Source: Cryptomeria japonica (Eukaryota; Streptophyta; Pinopsida; Cupressales; Cupressaceae). From it: DNA of 64,000 nucleotides. Location: NCBI RefSeq assembly GCF_030272615.1, contig NC_081409.1, positions 20,586,260 to 20,650,259 of the forward strand, given 5' to 3'. Positions 47,116 to 58,389 of this stretch are shown one piece after another (the stretch's first letter is position 1; every line of letters begins with the position of its first letter). The notes under the pieces were generated by a model. It did no database searches. It saw only the letters and a list, made by a program, of their open reading frames with translations, and was not told the DNA's origin. A program made the translations under genes and the position numbers.

Positions 47116-47469
47116 TGTATATGGTGAAAATGGATAACAACAATAACGATATTGAAAGGCTAAATGAATTCAACCACAAAACCCTAGCCTAACAACAACA
47201 AAGATCCACCATAACATATGAAGATTACCTAAGACAATGCAAATCAAATAAAATCACAAAGATTATACCATCACATGTCCAATAGGGTTTGGATCTCCAT
47301 TCTTCCTATCTCCATTGATCTTGCTTGATATATTTGCTCTCAGATTTTATGTGCACAAGAGCTCAACAAAGAACGGAATGTGGTTGCAAGTAGGATCGTA
47401 GTGTAGTCCAGTGTATAAAAGATGATTCATTAGGATGATTAGGGTTTGATAATGAAGGAAGCATCTCCT

Positions 47470-47475
47470 TATATA
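47470..47475 (-). promoter_or_regulatory. TATA box in element B 3' LTR
   Basis: Sense-strand TATATAAGG. Same in the other LTR at 59288-59293. Confidence 0.55.
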
Positions 47476-47637
47476 GAAGACACTATATGAAATGGAGGGA
47501 TAAGATTGAGAGGTGTAAAAGGAGGTCGGCTATGATTAGAGGGTAGGTAAAAGAAAATAATAAAATAATGAAAGAGGTAGGTAGTGTATGAATTAAGAGA
47601 TGAATGACATGTGTCATGGGTAGAAAAGGCTAATGAC

Positions 47638-47868
47638 TTAATTAAATAAATAAATATTTATTTAATTAATAGAAAAAGTGGGATAATTAAATAAATAAAA
47701 TATTTATTTAATTTAGGAAAAGGATAATTTAAATAAATAAATGTATTTATTTAAATGAGAAATAAGGCTAGAAGAGGATAAATGAATTAATTAAATAAAT
47801 AAGGATTTATTTAATTAATAGAAGAATTAAGCTTAGATAATTAAATAAATAAAATATTTATTTAATTA
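47638..47868. repeat. Five successive AT palindromes in element B LTR
   Basis: Near-perfect palindromes of about 32 nt (ATTAAATAAAT...ATTTATTTAAT type) at 47638-47669, 47683-47714, 47724-47755, 47785-47819 and 47837-47868. Mirrored at 59456-59686. A looser version is in the LTR of A. Confidence 0.85.
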
Positions 47869-47893
47869 GACATGACAATTTTGGGTGTCTACA

Positions 47894-47908
47894 TTTTGCC
47901 CCTCTTTG
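47894..47908 (-). other. Polypurine tract of element B
   Basis: Minus-strand CAAAGAGGGGCAAAA next to the 3' LTR, identical to that of element A. Confidence 0.85.
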
Positions 47909-47991
47909 AGACAATGCGGCTTGTCGTGTTGTTTCAAAGAAGATAAGATGAACTGATACAGAGTTGCCCCAAGATGGGAATGATATGCCCC

Positions 47992-48001
47992 CTCGAGAGA
48001 T
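47992..48001 (+). promoter_or_regulatory. Conserved block upstream of antisense PMD gene (B)
   Basis: CTCGAGAGAT, matching 11494-11503 of element A in sequence and position. Confidence 0.5.
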
Positions 48002-48138
48002 TGGATGAAAATGTCTGAAAAGATTGCAGACAATCTCTCGATAAGAAAGAAAGGCTAGAGAAGAATGACCGGATAAAGTGACAGAGTCACGGGATAAAGA
48101 AGACTGACTCGGGAAACGAAGGCGAGGGCTAGGGTAGG

Positions 48139-48149
48139 CTATAAGATAG
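48139..48149 (+). promoter_or_regulatory. TATA box of antisense PMD gene (B)
   Basis: GCTATAAGATA about 100 bp upstream of the exon 1 ATG. Confidence 0.5.
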
Positions 48150-48241
48150 ACCACGGGGGGAAAAATACATCCTCATTGTCATCTACACATCCACGAGAGC
48201 AGATTGCAGAGTGAAAAATAGAGTAGCAACAGTCAGCAGCG

Positions 48242-48307
48242 ATGGCTTGCGTTCACAGATTCGACCGTGTTCGCCGATTTCAGAGGCCAGCAGAGGCAGA
48301 AGAGCTG
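48242..48307 (+). CDS. Antisense PMD gene, exon 1 (element B)
   Basis: ATG at 48242, 22 codons to a GTAAGT donor at 48308, phase 0. The peptide contains HRFDRVRRFQRPA, aligned with HRFERVRRYRRPA of element A. Intact. It was chosen by homology of the exon, start and donor between the two elements. Confidence 0.75.
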
Positions 48308-48419
48308 GTAAGTACCACCAAACCTCCTCATACTTTGACACATTTAATTTTTTCATTAATGCATGCTAGATAGAGCAATAAATGCGCTTACTAGGGTCCA
48401 AAAAGTGTTCAAAAATGTC

Positions 48420-48690
48420 TAGGCGCGTCTGCGTTGGTGCCAGGTGCATCTGTGCTCGCGAGGCGCGTCTATGTTTGTGCCAAGCGCGTCTGCATTTGAA
48501 CCCGCGTCTGTGTCAAATGCGGCCGCATTTGTGATGGTCAGTCACGTCTGTGCCAAGAAGGCACGTCTATGTCACCCAGGCGCGTCTGTGCAGAGCATAG
48601 GCACATCTGTATTTTTCAGGCATGTCTGTTTTTTTCAGGCGCGTCTGTGCAGTCTTCAAGCGCTTTTATGTCAGGTAAGCGTGTTTGTGT
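48420..48690 (+). repeat. GCGCGTCTGTG-type degenerate array
   Basis: About 14 copies of a GGCGCGTCTGTG-like word every 15-30 bp (CGCGTCTGCG, CACGTCTATG, CGCGTCTGTG and so on). It is positioned as the TTAGCGC array is in element A but has an unrelated sequence. Confidence 0.75.
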
Positions 48691-48820
48691 TTTAAAAAGT
48701 GTGAAGTTGCATCTTTTAGGTCAAATCGACAGTTCTGTGATGAACATATGCTGTCGATTGGATAAGCTGCTGAGAGGATACACTCAAGCAGGTCCTCTAA
48801 GAAGACTAGGATAGATCAAG

Positions 48821-49135
48821 GCACTTTGTGATGAATAGTGAGTACCAAGATATAGTACTTTGTGATGAACAGGGAGTACTAGAGTATGAGCAGCACTTTG
48901 TGATGAACAGGGAGTGCAAATGTAAGTAACACTTTGTGATGAACAGTGAGTGTCACACACGTAGTACTTTGTGATGAACAGGGAGTACCACTAGGATAGA
49001 AGCAACACTTTGTGATGAACAGTGAGTGTCACGAGGATAGATAGAAACACTTTGTGATGAACAGTGAGTGTCACTAGGATAGAATGCCATATGCATTTAG
49101 ATAAAGAGTAGCATTTTGTGATAAATAGGGAATGC
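48821..49135 (+). repeat. Eight 25-nt hairpin units with covarying stems
   Basis: Units at 48821, 48855, 48893, 48929, 48964, 49005, 49047 and 49111. Each is 5-nt arm, about 15-nt loop TTGTGATGAACAG(G/T)G, 5-nt arm. Arm pairs are GCACT/AGTGC, GTACT/AGTAC, ACACT/AGTGT and GCATT/AATGC, so both sides change together. Only the first unit has a mismatch (GCACT/AGTAC). Spacers vary in length and sequence. Confidence 0.88.
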
Positions 49136-49171
49136 CACTATGACTGACATGAGTGATTTGCTTGACTGCAG

Positions 49172-51106
49172 GAGTATTTGCCGATGCTGGAGTCACGGGA
49201 GAGATTCTCGTCTACTCAAAGGTTGCGACCTGAGTTGTCCTTCGAGGACCGAGTGGCTATTGAGGAGATGGGATTGAGACACGTTCTGTATGTGCCTGAG
49301 TTTCGGGCGAACATGGGACTGTTGATTGCGCTAGCGGAGAGATGGCACTTCGAGACCTGTACTTTTCATTTGTCGATGGGTGAGATGACAGTCACCCTTG
49401 AGGATGTATATAGGATACTGAGGATACCGATCGATGGGGAGCTGATCCCATACGATCGAGATGGAGACAGGGAGGCCCTGAGACGAGTATTTCAGGACCC
49501 AGAACTGGAGATGAGGGCAGGACACGTGGCGTGGGACACCATGATAGCCACAGGGCTAGCGCTGCCAGCAGTGGTAGGAGGAGCGATCAGTGGGTTCCTG
49601 TGTCCAGATAGGGTGACACGAGGGTTGGCTGTGGGTTAGGGAGGAGCACTAGAGACACTGGTGATGCAGCACACCAGATATGCTTGGGGACCATGTGTGC
49701 TGGCACATCTCTATTATGAGCTGCATCAGTTCGTGTACCATGGATCAGTGGGATTGGGCTGCGGGGTGACATTGCTATAGGTATGGGCTTACGAGCATCT
49801 GCCAGTGACGAGGTCGATACACTTCAGAGGCAGGGGACATGGACGCAACTTTGTGCACTTATATGATATGATCACGTCGCAGCCACGGATTGGCAGGTTG
49901 GAGCACTGGCGATGGGTGATAGACGATATTGATGTGGTCATATGGAGGCCATATCTGGGATGCAAGCAGTGGAAGGATGATGCAGTTGAGCTCCCTTACA
50001 CCTTCCGGAGCAGGTATCTGATTGGGCGGATGCCCTATGTGTTGGAGAGGCAGCTAGTGGACAGGGTTGGTCGACAGTTTGGCAGGATTCAGAGGATGCC
50101 ACGGGGCTCAGGCATGTATGCACGGACTGTCAGAGATCAAGCACAGTTTGGGCCTTTGTTGTCATATGATTAGGCAGTTACACAACTGGTAGAGATGATG
50201 CCCCTACCCTGGGACATGTGGCCAGAGATTGAGGATGCTGACATGGATGCTGAGTACAGAACATACTGGGCAGAGCATCCCTTCCCACGGTTGACGGATC
50301 TGGGAGAGCCATTGGATGGAGATGGGGGTGGAGAGGATGATGATGGTGGAGGTGATGGGGGCAGAGGCCGACGGAGGAGGAGGGGAGCAGTTGGAGAGAA
50401 GAGGGTTGCACCTCAGAGGGAGGGTGGTGAGGAGAGACAGACTCGGGTGGTGAGGGGTCATGGTGGATTTCCGCTACAGGTGCCAGCAGCACAGGGTCCC
50501 AAATAGGTACAGGTATAGGGACAAGGATAGGGATAGATACAGGGGCAGGTACCAGTATAGGTATAGGTACAGGGGCAGGCACCCATACAGGGGGAGCCAT
50601 AGGCAGAGGCGGAGGGGGCTAACCTAGAGGAGGATGAGCTGATAGAGCTGAGGAAGATCTGCCAGGGCTAGGCAGATGAGATCCAGAAGTTGGAGAGGGA
50701 GAGGGATCAGCTCAGGAGGAGGCTCAGAGATACTGAGCAGGAGTGTGATCAGGCTATTCAGTGTTATACAAAGGCTGAGACAGCGCTGAGGGTGGGGAGA
50801 CAGGCAGCGGAGGACACAGGGGCAGGATATGCTTATGTCCTGCGAGCAAGGGAGGAGATTGCCTACTGGCGAGATCTCTACTATGGTGCAGTGCCAGCAG
50901 ATCAGCGGGCGAGGAGCTTCCATAGACCGTCATGTATAGCGACAGCTACGGGAGGGAGCCAGAGGAGACAGGCATCGAGTGGTGGGGTTATGGGTCCTCC
51001 ACCACCACCAGATAGAGGGGACAGGCGGGATGATCCTGGGGCGGGTCCTTCAGGGGCTCAGATTCTATTGAGGCCAGGCGGCTCCGAGGGAGGGAGTTCA
51101 TCATAG
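49172..51106 (+). pseudogene. Antisense PMD gene, exon 2 (element B), plant mobile domain
   Basis: 644 codons in a single frame from acceptor to TAG 51104, with no frameshift. PMD at the start: LAERWHFETCTFHL, VTLEDVYRILRIPIDG, then LALPAVVGGAISGFL and YAWGPCVLAHLY. The middle has RSRYLIGRMPYVLERQLVDRV; next a Gly/Asp/Arg-rich linker, a QGQ/VQVQ low-complexity part (50500-50600), a coiled coil (LERERDQLRRRLRDTEQE) and the helix REEIAYWRDLYYGAVPADQR matching element A. All eleven premature stops are TAG (49637, 49778, 50171, then eight between 50504 and 50671), mostly at positions where CAG fits the repeat. PMD proteins in plants act in the nucleus (MAIN/MAIL1); what this one does is unknown. 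Confidence 0.82.
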
Positions 51107-52870
51107 CCGTAGAGGGCTCCCTATGTATCAGTTTTGTACCATTTTTGTATGCTGATGTAGACACCTGCGTGTGCTTCTGTAGCCATATGATTTTGACATC
51201 ATTGTATCATGACACTTTTATGATTATATATATGAGATGATTCATCTTTGTGGCAGCTATATGCATGTGTACCTATGTTATGAGATGCTCTTATGTGATG
51301 TTTGTTTTATGCTATGGATGCAAATATTTATATGATGTAATGCAGTATTTTTTTTTATTTTTTTTAAATGTTTTAATATGTGTATGCATGATGCAAATGT
51401 GAATGTATGTAATGCAAATGAATATGATAATGCAAATGTAAATTGTGCTAATAGGTGTTGTGTGCAGGATGTGATGCGATTGTGATATCTATATGTATGT
51501 ATGAAATGCTTATATGTGGTAATGCAGGTGCAACTACATGAAATGCAAATATTTTTGGTGTGTCATTATACTCAGTCATGTGATAGCAAGCTATGCGGAC
51601 TCGAGAAGGATGATGGAAGTCAATCAAGAAAGGGGGATGAAAGAAAGAAGATATGAAAGTGAAAGAGCTTCTTGTGCGTTATCATCATTGAGCTTTATTA
51701 TGGCAAGTAGGTTATGACAATCGAGGCATATGTTCGACCCAGAAAGTCATTGTACCCGTTTGCATGGAGATAAGATAGTCGCAAACAAGGAATGCCCCAG
51801 TTCACACTAGACTCATAGTGTCCTCATATCCTTGGACAAGTCATAGCATTACTAAGAGAATCCACAGACAGCAAATACAAATAGGTGACGATACCCCATC
51901 CTCGCCTTTCTAGTCAAAGACATCCTGGAGATAGAATCTCTAGTCAAAGACATCCCGGAAAAGCTAAAAGACATGTCACCAAAAAAAAAGATGAAATCAA
52001 AAGAAAACCAAGACTCGACACCAACATCCACTGTAGTCCTCAAGTTTAGTGTCTCTTGTCACTTGTATAAGTCTTATTTGATTGTGGTCACAATGTTTAC
52101 TTTCACAGAAAGGATAGATAGCACTGAACCATAATGTTGTCTGAGTCTGTTGAAAGATTTGATTTGTTGAAGCCCATTGTTGCTGCTGTGTCTCATCTGA
52201 AACTGACTGAATCCATGAAATTGATACTTTATTGTGAAGAAGATGGAACTTAATTGTGGATTTGTGAAGCAAATATTGCTTTATTGTGGATTGTGCGTGG
52301 ATAGATTGAAGGAAGTTGGAAGAAACTATACTCCTCGAAACATGTGATTTTCTTAGTTCCACACCCATTACTAGACGTAGGATTTTTCCTTAGCCACAGA
52401 TAGGATCTGATTTATTATGGATGGAAAGGGATGAAAAGGGAGATTCATTATGAATGGCTAACCAATCTTGGGTAGATCAATAACAAGCCATGATGGGAAT
52501 GGGTAAGTTTATTATGGACGAATAGGTTGTGAGTGTGTGCAAAGTGAAGTGATGAAAGAGAATCCTGAAGGAGGGAGGAGCAATGTCTCTACGCATGGTG
52601 CTGGTGACCCAGTTTTCACCATGGTACTTGCCCAGGGTGCCACCGAAGTGGTTTTCACCATTGGACGAAATTATTTCTCTTTACTTTTTTTGATTTTTCA
52701 ATGTTTTTTTTTTGTGTCACAAGGCGCCTGTTTGCTAGGTTTTCACCAAGTAACGATTTTTTATTTTTAAGATTTTTTTGTATTTTTGAATTTTTTTGAT
52801 TTTTTTGTATTTTTTGAATTAGGATACTCTGAAGAGCTATGTGTAAAACCTGCGAAGGTGCATGTTGTTG
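51107..52870 (+). other. Region between antisense PMD gene and integrase end (B)
   Basis: No coding gene. It contains ATGCAAATG-rich text (51300-51550), a CATCATTGAG segment shared with element A (51682-51710), and a T-rich stretch (52675-52815) antisense to the Lys-rich tail of integrase. Confidence 0.5.
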
Positions 52871-54240
52871 ATAGGATCCTCCAAAGGTTCACCTTCTATA
52901 GTTGAGAGCTGATGTGCCAGATCCATATGCTGCTGTAATAATGTAGGGACCAAGCCAGTTTGGTTCGCACTTGCCCTTCTTCTCTCTGTCTTGTTGATTT
53001 TTAGGATTTTCTCTGAGAACTAAGTCCCCTACCTCAAATGTGTGAGGCTTGACCTTGTGATTGTAGCTGCGACTCATTCATTGTTGGTAAGCCTTGAGAT
53101 GACTAAAAACAGTTTGTCTTTGTTCATCCAATAGTTCTAGCTCTTGTAAGCGAGAGACCCTATAGTCTTCATCACTGATGATGTTTTGCAAAGAAACCTG
53201 TAAAGAGGGTAGCTCGACCTCAATAGGAAAGATGGCTTCAGTACCATAGACAAGTGAATAGGGTGTAGCTCCTGTAGGTGTGCGGACACTTGTGCGGTAG
53301 GCCCAAAGTGCAGGATTAAGTTGGATATGCCAATTATGACCAGCATCGTCGACTGTCTTCTTAAGGATTTTAAGGATTATTTTATTAGATGCCTCAGCTT
53401 GGCCATTACCTTGGGGGTAATATGGTGTGGAGAAATGATGGGAGATATGGAAGAGGTCACAGAGTTCATGAACATTCTGATTTTTGAAGGGACGCCCATT
53501 ATCAGTGATAATGGAAACAGGAATACCATATCGGCAAATGATATAGTTAAGGATGAATGTAGCAATCTATTTTCTAGTAAATTGTGTGAGAGGCACGACT
53601 TCAATCCATTTTGTAAAATACTATGTGGCAGTGATAATGAATTTATGACCATTGAAGAAGGAGGGTGAATCTTGCCTATGAGATCGAGTCCCCACTAACA
53701 AAAGGGCCAAGGAGACGCAAGTGGTTGAAGTTCTTGCGCTGGCACATGTATGAGGTCTCCATGAATTTGACATTGCTTACATTTCTTGACAAACTGATAT
53801 GAGTCTTTCTCCATATTGGGCCAATAATATCCAGTCCTGATGAGTTTCTTGGCCAAGGTAGGACTACTAGCATGTGGACCACATATCCCTTCATGCACTT
53901 CCCGTAACGCAATCTGAGCTTCGTCGCTTTCTAAACATCTAAGAAGAGTGCCATCTAGAACTCACCGGTATACGATATCAGCTAAAATGACATATCGAGA
54001 GGATTGGCGAATGAAAGTGCGACGTTGGTTATTTGATAGAGCAGGAGGTAAAGTATTGTCACGTAGGTATGTGAAAATGGAACCATATAACTAGGATTCG
54101 GGACCAACAACGCATATCGTCTCAGTAGGCATGATCTCATATGAAGGGACCAAAAGGTTATCCACCAAGAACTCATAGCAGGTCTCATTTGGAGGTAAAT
54201 CAATCAAGGAAGCAATTGTAGCCATGGCATCTGCGGCGCG
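52871..54240 (-). pseudogene. Integrase (element B)
   Basis: Zinc region with HEGICGPHAS and CKQCQIHG (both His and both Cys present, 53760-53900), WGLDLIGK (first Asp), TDNGRP (about 53490) and GNGQAEASNK (Glu, about 53395), and a tail with FEVGDLVLRENPKNQQ (52960-53040). The frame is shared with RT up to about 53665, where one base is lost in the run before NGHKF. TAGs at expected Gln/Trp codons. Catalytic triad residues are present. Confidence 0.86.
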
Positions 54241-55060
54241 ATTCTGCTCTCATGGTATCTGCTCAAAGTCTATCTTTGTAAAGTGTTGTTTCAAGTCATC
54301 CACCATTTGTTTATAAGGAATTAATTTCTCATCTTTTGTTTGGTAATCATCAGTTGCTTGACGGATAACAAGTTGGGAGTCCCCAAAAACACAAAGTTCA
54401 TGGATCTTCCATTGAATTGCAATTCGTAATCCTGTTGTTAATGCCTCATATTCTGCTATATTGTTAGTGCAAGGAAATGATAAGCGGTATGATTTTGGTA
54501 TAGAATCCCCTTGAGGAGTTATAAAGAGGATGCCAACTCCTACCCCATGCTGTGTGTATGAGCCGTCGAAGTATAGTTGCCATGGCTTGGCATGTGACAT
54601 TGTCAAAATGGATTCGTCTAGAAATTCTTAACTTAGAGGAACATCATCTATCATGGGAGCATCTACTAATTGATCTGCGATGACTTGTCCTTTTATTGCT
54701 TTTCTGTCTACATACTCGATGTCGAATTCACTCAGGATCATTACCCATTTGGCCAGTCGCCCAGTAAGTGTTGCCTTATTGAGAAGGTATTTCAATGGGT
54801 CTATCCTTGCAACTAACTTAGTCTTATGAGTAAGCATGTAATGTCATAATTTCTGCGGAGCAAAGACCACAGCGAGACATACACGCTCAATTGGTGTGTA
54901 GTTTAGCTCATATCCCACCAATGTGCGACTAATATAATATACTGCTTTTTCCTTGCCTTCAGCAATTTGTTGCGCTAAGAGTGCCCCCAATACTGTTGGA
55001 GTAGCTGAAATGTATAATAACAGTGGTTGATCTGGAACTGATGGCATCAGAACTGGCAGA
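54241..55060 (-). pseudogene. RNase H plus archaeal-type second RNase H (element B)
   Basis: First domain 54628-55047: LLLYISATPTVLGALLAQQ, YYISRTLVGYELNYTPIE. Second domain 54250-54606, 118 open codons: LYFDGSYTQHGVGVGI, then YEALTTGLRIA, FGDSQLVIRQ. Asp, Glu and Asp residues of an RNase H fold are visible. The second domain carries no stop. Confidence 0.87.
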
Positions 55061-55960
55061 TTTAGAAGATAATCTTTGAGCGTCTGGAAAGCCTGTTAAC
55101 AGTTATCATCCCATTTGAATTTGATGTTTTTATGTAGCAGGTGCTGAAAAGGATTACACTTATCTGCCAGTTGTGCTATGAATCTTCGGATGGACTAGAG
55201 TCTGCCTTGTAAGGATCAAAGTTGACTGATATTTCTTGGTGGTTGCATTTCCAAGATGGCCTTGACTTTTGCTGGATCAGCTTCAATTCCCCTTTTGGAT
55301 ACAATGAATCCTAGGAGCTTCCCAGAGGTTACTCCAAAGACACATTTCTTGGGGTTTAATCTTACTTTGTATTTTTCCAACCGATCAAAGACGACTGAAA
55401 GTATGTCCAAATGTGTATTTCTGTCTATTGATTTGCCCAAGAGGTTGTCAACATAATCTTCCATGGTTACGTGCATGAGATCATGAAAGATAGTAGTCAT
55501 GGCTCTTTGATATGTCACACCTGCATTCTTTAGCCCAAAAGGCATGACATTCTAGCAGAAAGTTCCCCACGGACAAGTAAATGATGTTTTATGTTGATCC
55601 TCGGGTGCGATTCTTATTTGATTATAACCAGAGAATCCATCCATCAATGATAACATTTCATGACCTGCTATGAGATCAACAATCAAGTCAATATTTGGTA
55701 ATGGGAAGTCATCCTTTGGACAAGCTTTGTTGATGTCTCTGAAATCTGTGCAAATTCTGATGCTGCGATTTGGTTTACTGATAGGCACTAAGTTGGAGAT
55801 CCATTCGGGATAATCGATTGGGCGTATGAATCCGACATCCAATAACTTCTCAAGTTCTGCTTTGACTAGTAATTCCACTTGTGGATGCATTTTTCTTAAT
55901 TTCTATTTTACTGGTTTTGCCCCCGGTTTGACTATCAAATGATGCACTACCAAATCCGGA
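55061..55960 (-). pseudogene. Reverse transcriptase (element B), catalytic Asp changed
   Basis: KLLDVGFIRPIDYPEW, SIRICTDFRDINKA, MDGFSGYNQIRIAPED, VMPFGLKNAGVTYQRAM, then YVDN instead of YVDD at about 55440-55455: the second aspartate of the catalytic box is Asn (GAC to AAC). TAG at 55549-55551 replaces the Trp of FCWN. TAG near 55900 replaces Gln. RT cannot be active in this copy. Confidence 0.9.
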
Positions 55961-57120
55961 TCTAATCCAGGCATATCAGCATATGACCAGGAAAAGTTGA
56001 TTTGTCGTTCTTTGAAGAAACTTATGAATTTTGACCTTTCGGACTCTGTCAGTGATTGAGCTAGGAATATGTTGTGTGGAACCTCTTCTGTACCAATGTT
56101 TGTTTTGATAGTCTCCTCTACCAACATGGATGACTTTTCCTCATATGATGCTGGGAGAATGTCAAGCCTTCCATCCTCGGGTGCCTCGGAGAGGTTTTTG
56201 CCCTCAGATACCTCCTTTCTTTTTACTTTTTTGGGGTCAGACAATGCCACAGTGTGGTTTTCGCCATAAGACCCTTGATTTGTTCTTATTTTCACATTTT
56301 TGCGACTGGAAGGTCCGACACCCTCACCAAAATATGCCACGCTATTGAGTTCTATAGTGTATCCTTCTTTATGGTCTCCAGGGGGAAGATCATCCCGTAT
56401 CCCCAGGTAGTCAATAAAAACTTCATCGTTTTGGAATGTGTCAAACTGTGCAGGTCCTTCATGATCCCAGTCAATGAGTTGGTGGTGAACAAGGGGAAGG
56501 CCGTTAATGTCTTCGAAGTTAGCGGAGCTAAGAGTAAAGATGTAGTTATATTCGGGTATGTCAAGGTAATTATCGAGGTCATCAATGGCACTCTCCTCAT
56601 CAGTCTCGATCACGAGCAAATCCAAATTATCATCACTAGTAGCACACTCTAGGACAGGTGTTCTCATCCTATGTGATTTCAACCTAGAACCTTGAGACAA
56701 GGACTATGTAGACTCCTCATGGGTTGTTTCTTGACCAACTCTGAACTTGTTATAAAATTCGTCTTCTTCTGTGGGTTCATCTGGCTCTCTGAATATCTCG
56801 GTGAGCTCATAGTCACTGGAAGACTTGTCTGAACCCCATTCCCATTCGTTAGAATCTATGGAACAACGATCCTCTTGTTGCATTTTGGCAGCTTTGATTT
56901 GCAAGGCTTCTTCTGTCCTTTGGGTGTGGACCTTAGGAGTTAAGAAACCAAGTCCTTTTGAGCGTTCCTTCTTGAAAGTCAATTCAGGTTGTAAAGGTTC
57001 AATGATGCCTTCCTTTCGTAACCCCAGAGGGCTTTTTCCATCATACCCCAATTTTTGTAGAATTTTGAAGCCTTTGCCATATTTCTCACATGGTAGATTG
57101 ATGTGATCTTGTGTTTCCTC
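55961..57120 (-). pseudogene. G-patch and acidic linker of pol (element B)
   Basis: G-patch at about 56985-57100: YGKGFKILQKLGYDGKSPLG, GIIEPL and KGLGF. Then an acidic linker with SIDSNEWEWGSD and EEDEFYNKFRVG. One TAG (56704-56706), then 56700-55903 continues in the same frame up to RT. Confidence 0.78.
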
Positions 57121-58389
57121 TTCATTGTCTCTGAAAAGCATTTGGTATAAATCTTCCTCTTCTAGTTCACCCCATCTTTGAAAGGTAGTAGGGTCCCATT
57201 TGAGCATCATGATGTAGATTTGCTTGTTAGGATGTGGTCTTCCATATTCTTTTGGGGAACTCATGACTTGTCGTAAGTACATGGTCCGATTTAAAGTATA
57301 TTCCCCCATGCCCTTGTCTTGAAACTTGCCTTTAAGCTCACCTTGTTTTGATGTCGAAGGTTTTAATGACTTAGGATCAATGTATGCCGAGGAAGGAACA
57401 ACCTCACGATTACTGGGAATGATGGTCTCAGTCTTTGATTTCAGGTTATTGCAGTATATGAATGGATTTGGATCACCGTTAACTGTTACTTCCATGCCAT
57501 TATGAGGAAACTTAATGCATTGGTGATATGTGGATGGGACTGCCCTCATTTCATGGATCCAAGGGCATCCTAGCAATATGTTATAAGTGAGATTTAAATC
57601 CAGGACTTGACAAACCACATCCTTTGTAACTGGCCCAACTCTGAGAGGTAAGGTAACTGTGCCCTTGGATGAATGCTCTTCATCGTCATATGCATTGATG
57701 GTGATTTTGTTTGTAGAATTCACGGCTTTATCAGAATATCCCAATTGTGTAATAGTGATTAATGTGCAAATGTTTAGACCTGCTCCTCCATCTATCAGGA
57801 CTCTTTTTATTCGATGTTTGTGTATGAAGGCTTCAATGTGTAATGGTGCATTATGTGGCTGACTTACGGAGGCATCATCGGCTTCTGTGAAAGTAAGGGA
57901 GTGTGAAATGGAAAGGTATCCCACCATGGCTTGAAACTGGTCCACATTCAGATCAGTAGGAACGGCAGTGTCTCTCAAGATTTTGTCAAGAATGGCTTTA
58001 TGTGCAGGAGATATGTGTAATAGCTCAAGGATTGAGATAAGCGTGGGTGTCTTCCCTAGTTGTTCTACAAGGTCATACTCAAGTTTGGTTGATGAAGAAG
58101 CGGTGTTTTTAGTTGGAGCACCTTGCAAAGTGATTTTACCTCGATGAGTTGTGACATTACATTCAGAGGTAGGTTCAAAAGAAGATCCAACACCTTTTAG
58201 GACAATCCTGGGTCTCTGAGTAGAATTCTCAGATGCTTTGTCCTTGATGATAATGGTAGAGACATAATTGTCCATCGAGATGTGATTGATGGTTGAATCA
58301 TAGTTGTAAGATGCTCTGGTATAGTTGGTTTGATCCTCTGTGGCTTTAGCTTTTCCCTTGTCATGTTTTGGGAATGGTTCCTTAAACAT
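57121..58389 (-). pseudogene. Gag-pol junction and aspartic protease (element B)
   Basis: Part of a 561-codon open stretch (56704-58389). Protease at about 57450-57860: RVLIDGGAGLNICTL (catalytic Asp near 57790), AYDDEEHSSKGTVTLPL, NILLGCPWIHEM. The N-terminal part is a Ser/Thr-rich spacer. Uninterrupted, so better preserved than in A. Confidence 0.87.

Larger units (their letters stand above)
47116..47893 (-). repeat. Element B 3' LTR (778 bp)
   Basis: Plus-strand TGTATATGG to GTGTCTACA. Matches 58951-59711 with only about eight differences by eye, apart from 16 terminal bases that the other copy lacks. Confidence 0.93.
48308..49171 (+). other. Intron of antisense PMD gene (B), 864 bp
   Basis: Donor GTAAGT, acceptor TTGACTGCAG. 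It contains the GCGCGTCTGTG array (48420-48690), a short unique part, and the eight-hairpin array (48821-49135). Confidence 0.65.

Noticed and set aside
48821-49135. CRISPR-like array (regular repeats with variable spacers)
   Set aside because: Eukaryotic plant context, no cas genes, spacers of irregular length, and stems vary with compensation. Treated as hairpin repeats.
50178-50600. Minus-strand Pro-rich frame opposite the PMD linker of element B
   Set aside because: Low-complexity shadow of the Gly/Gln-rich linker.
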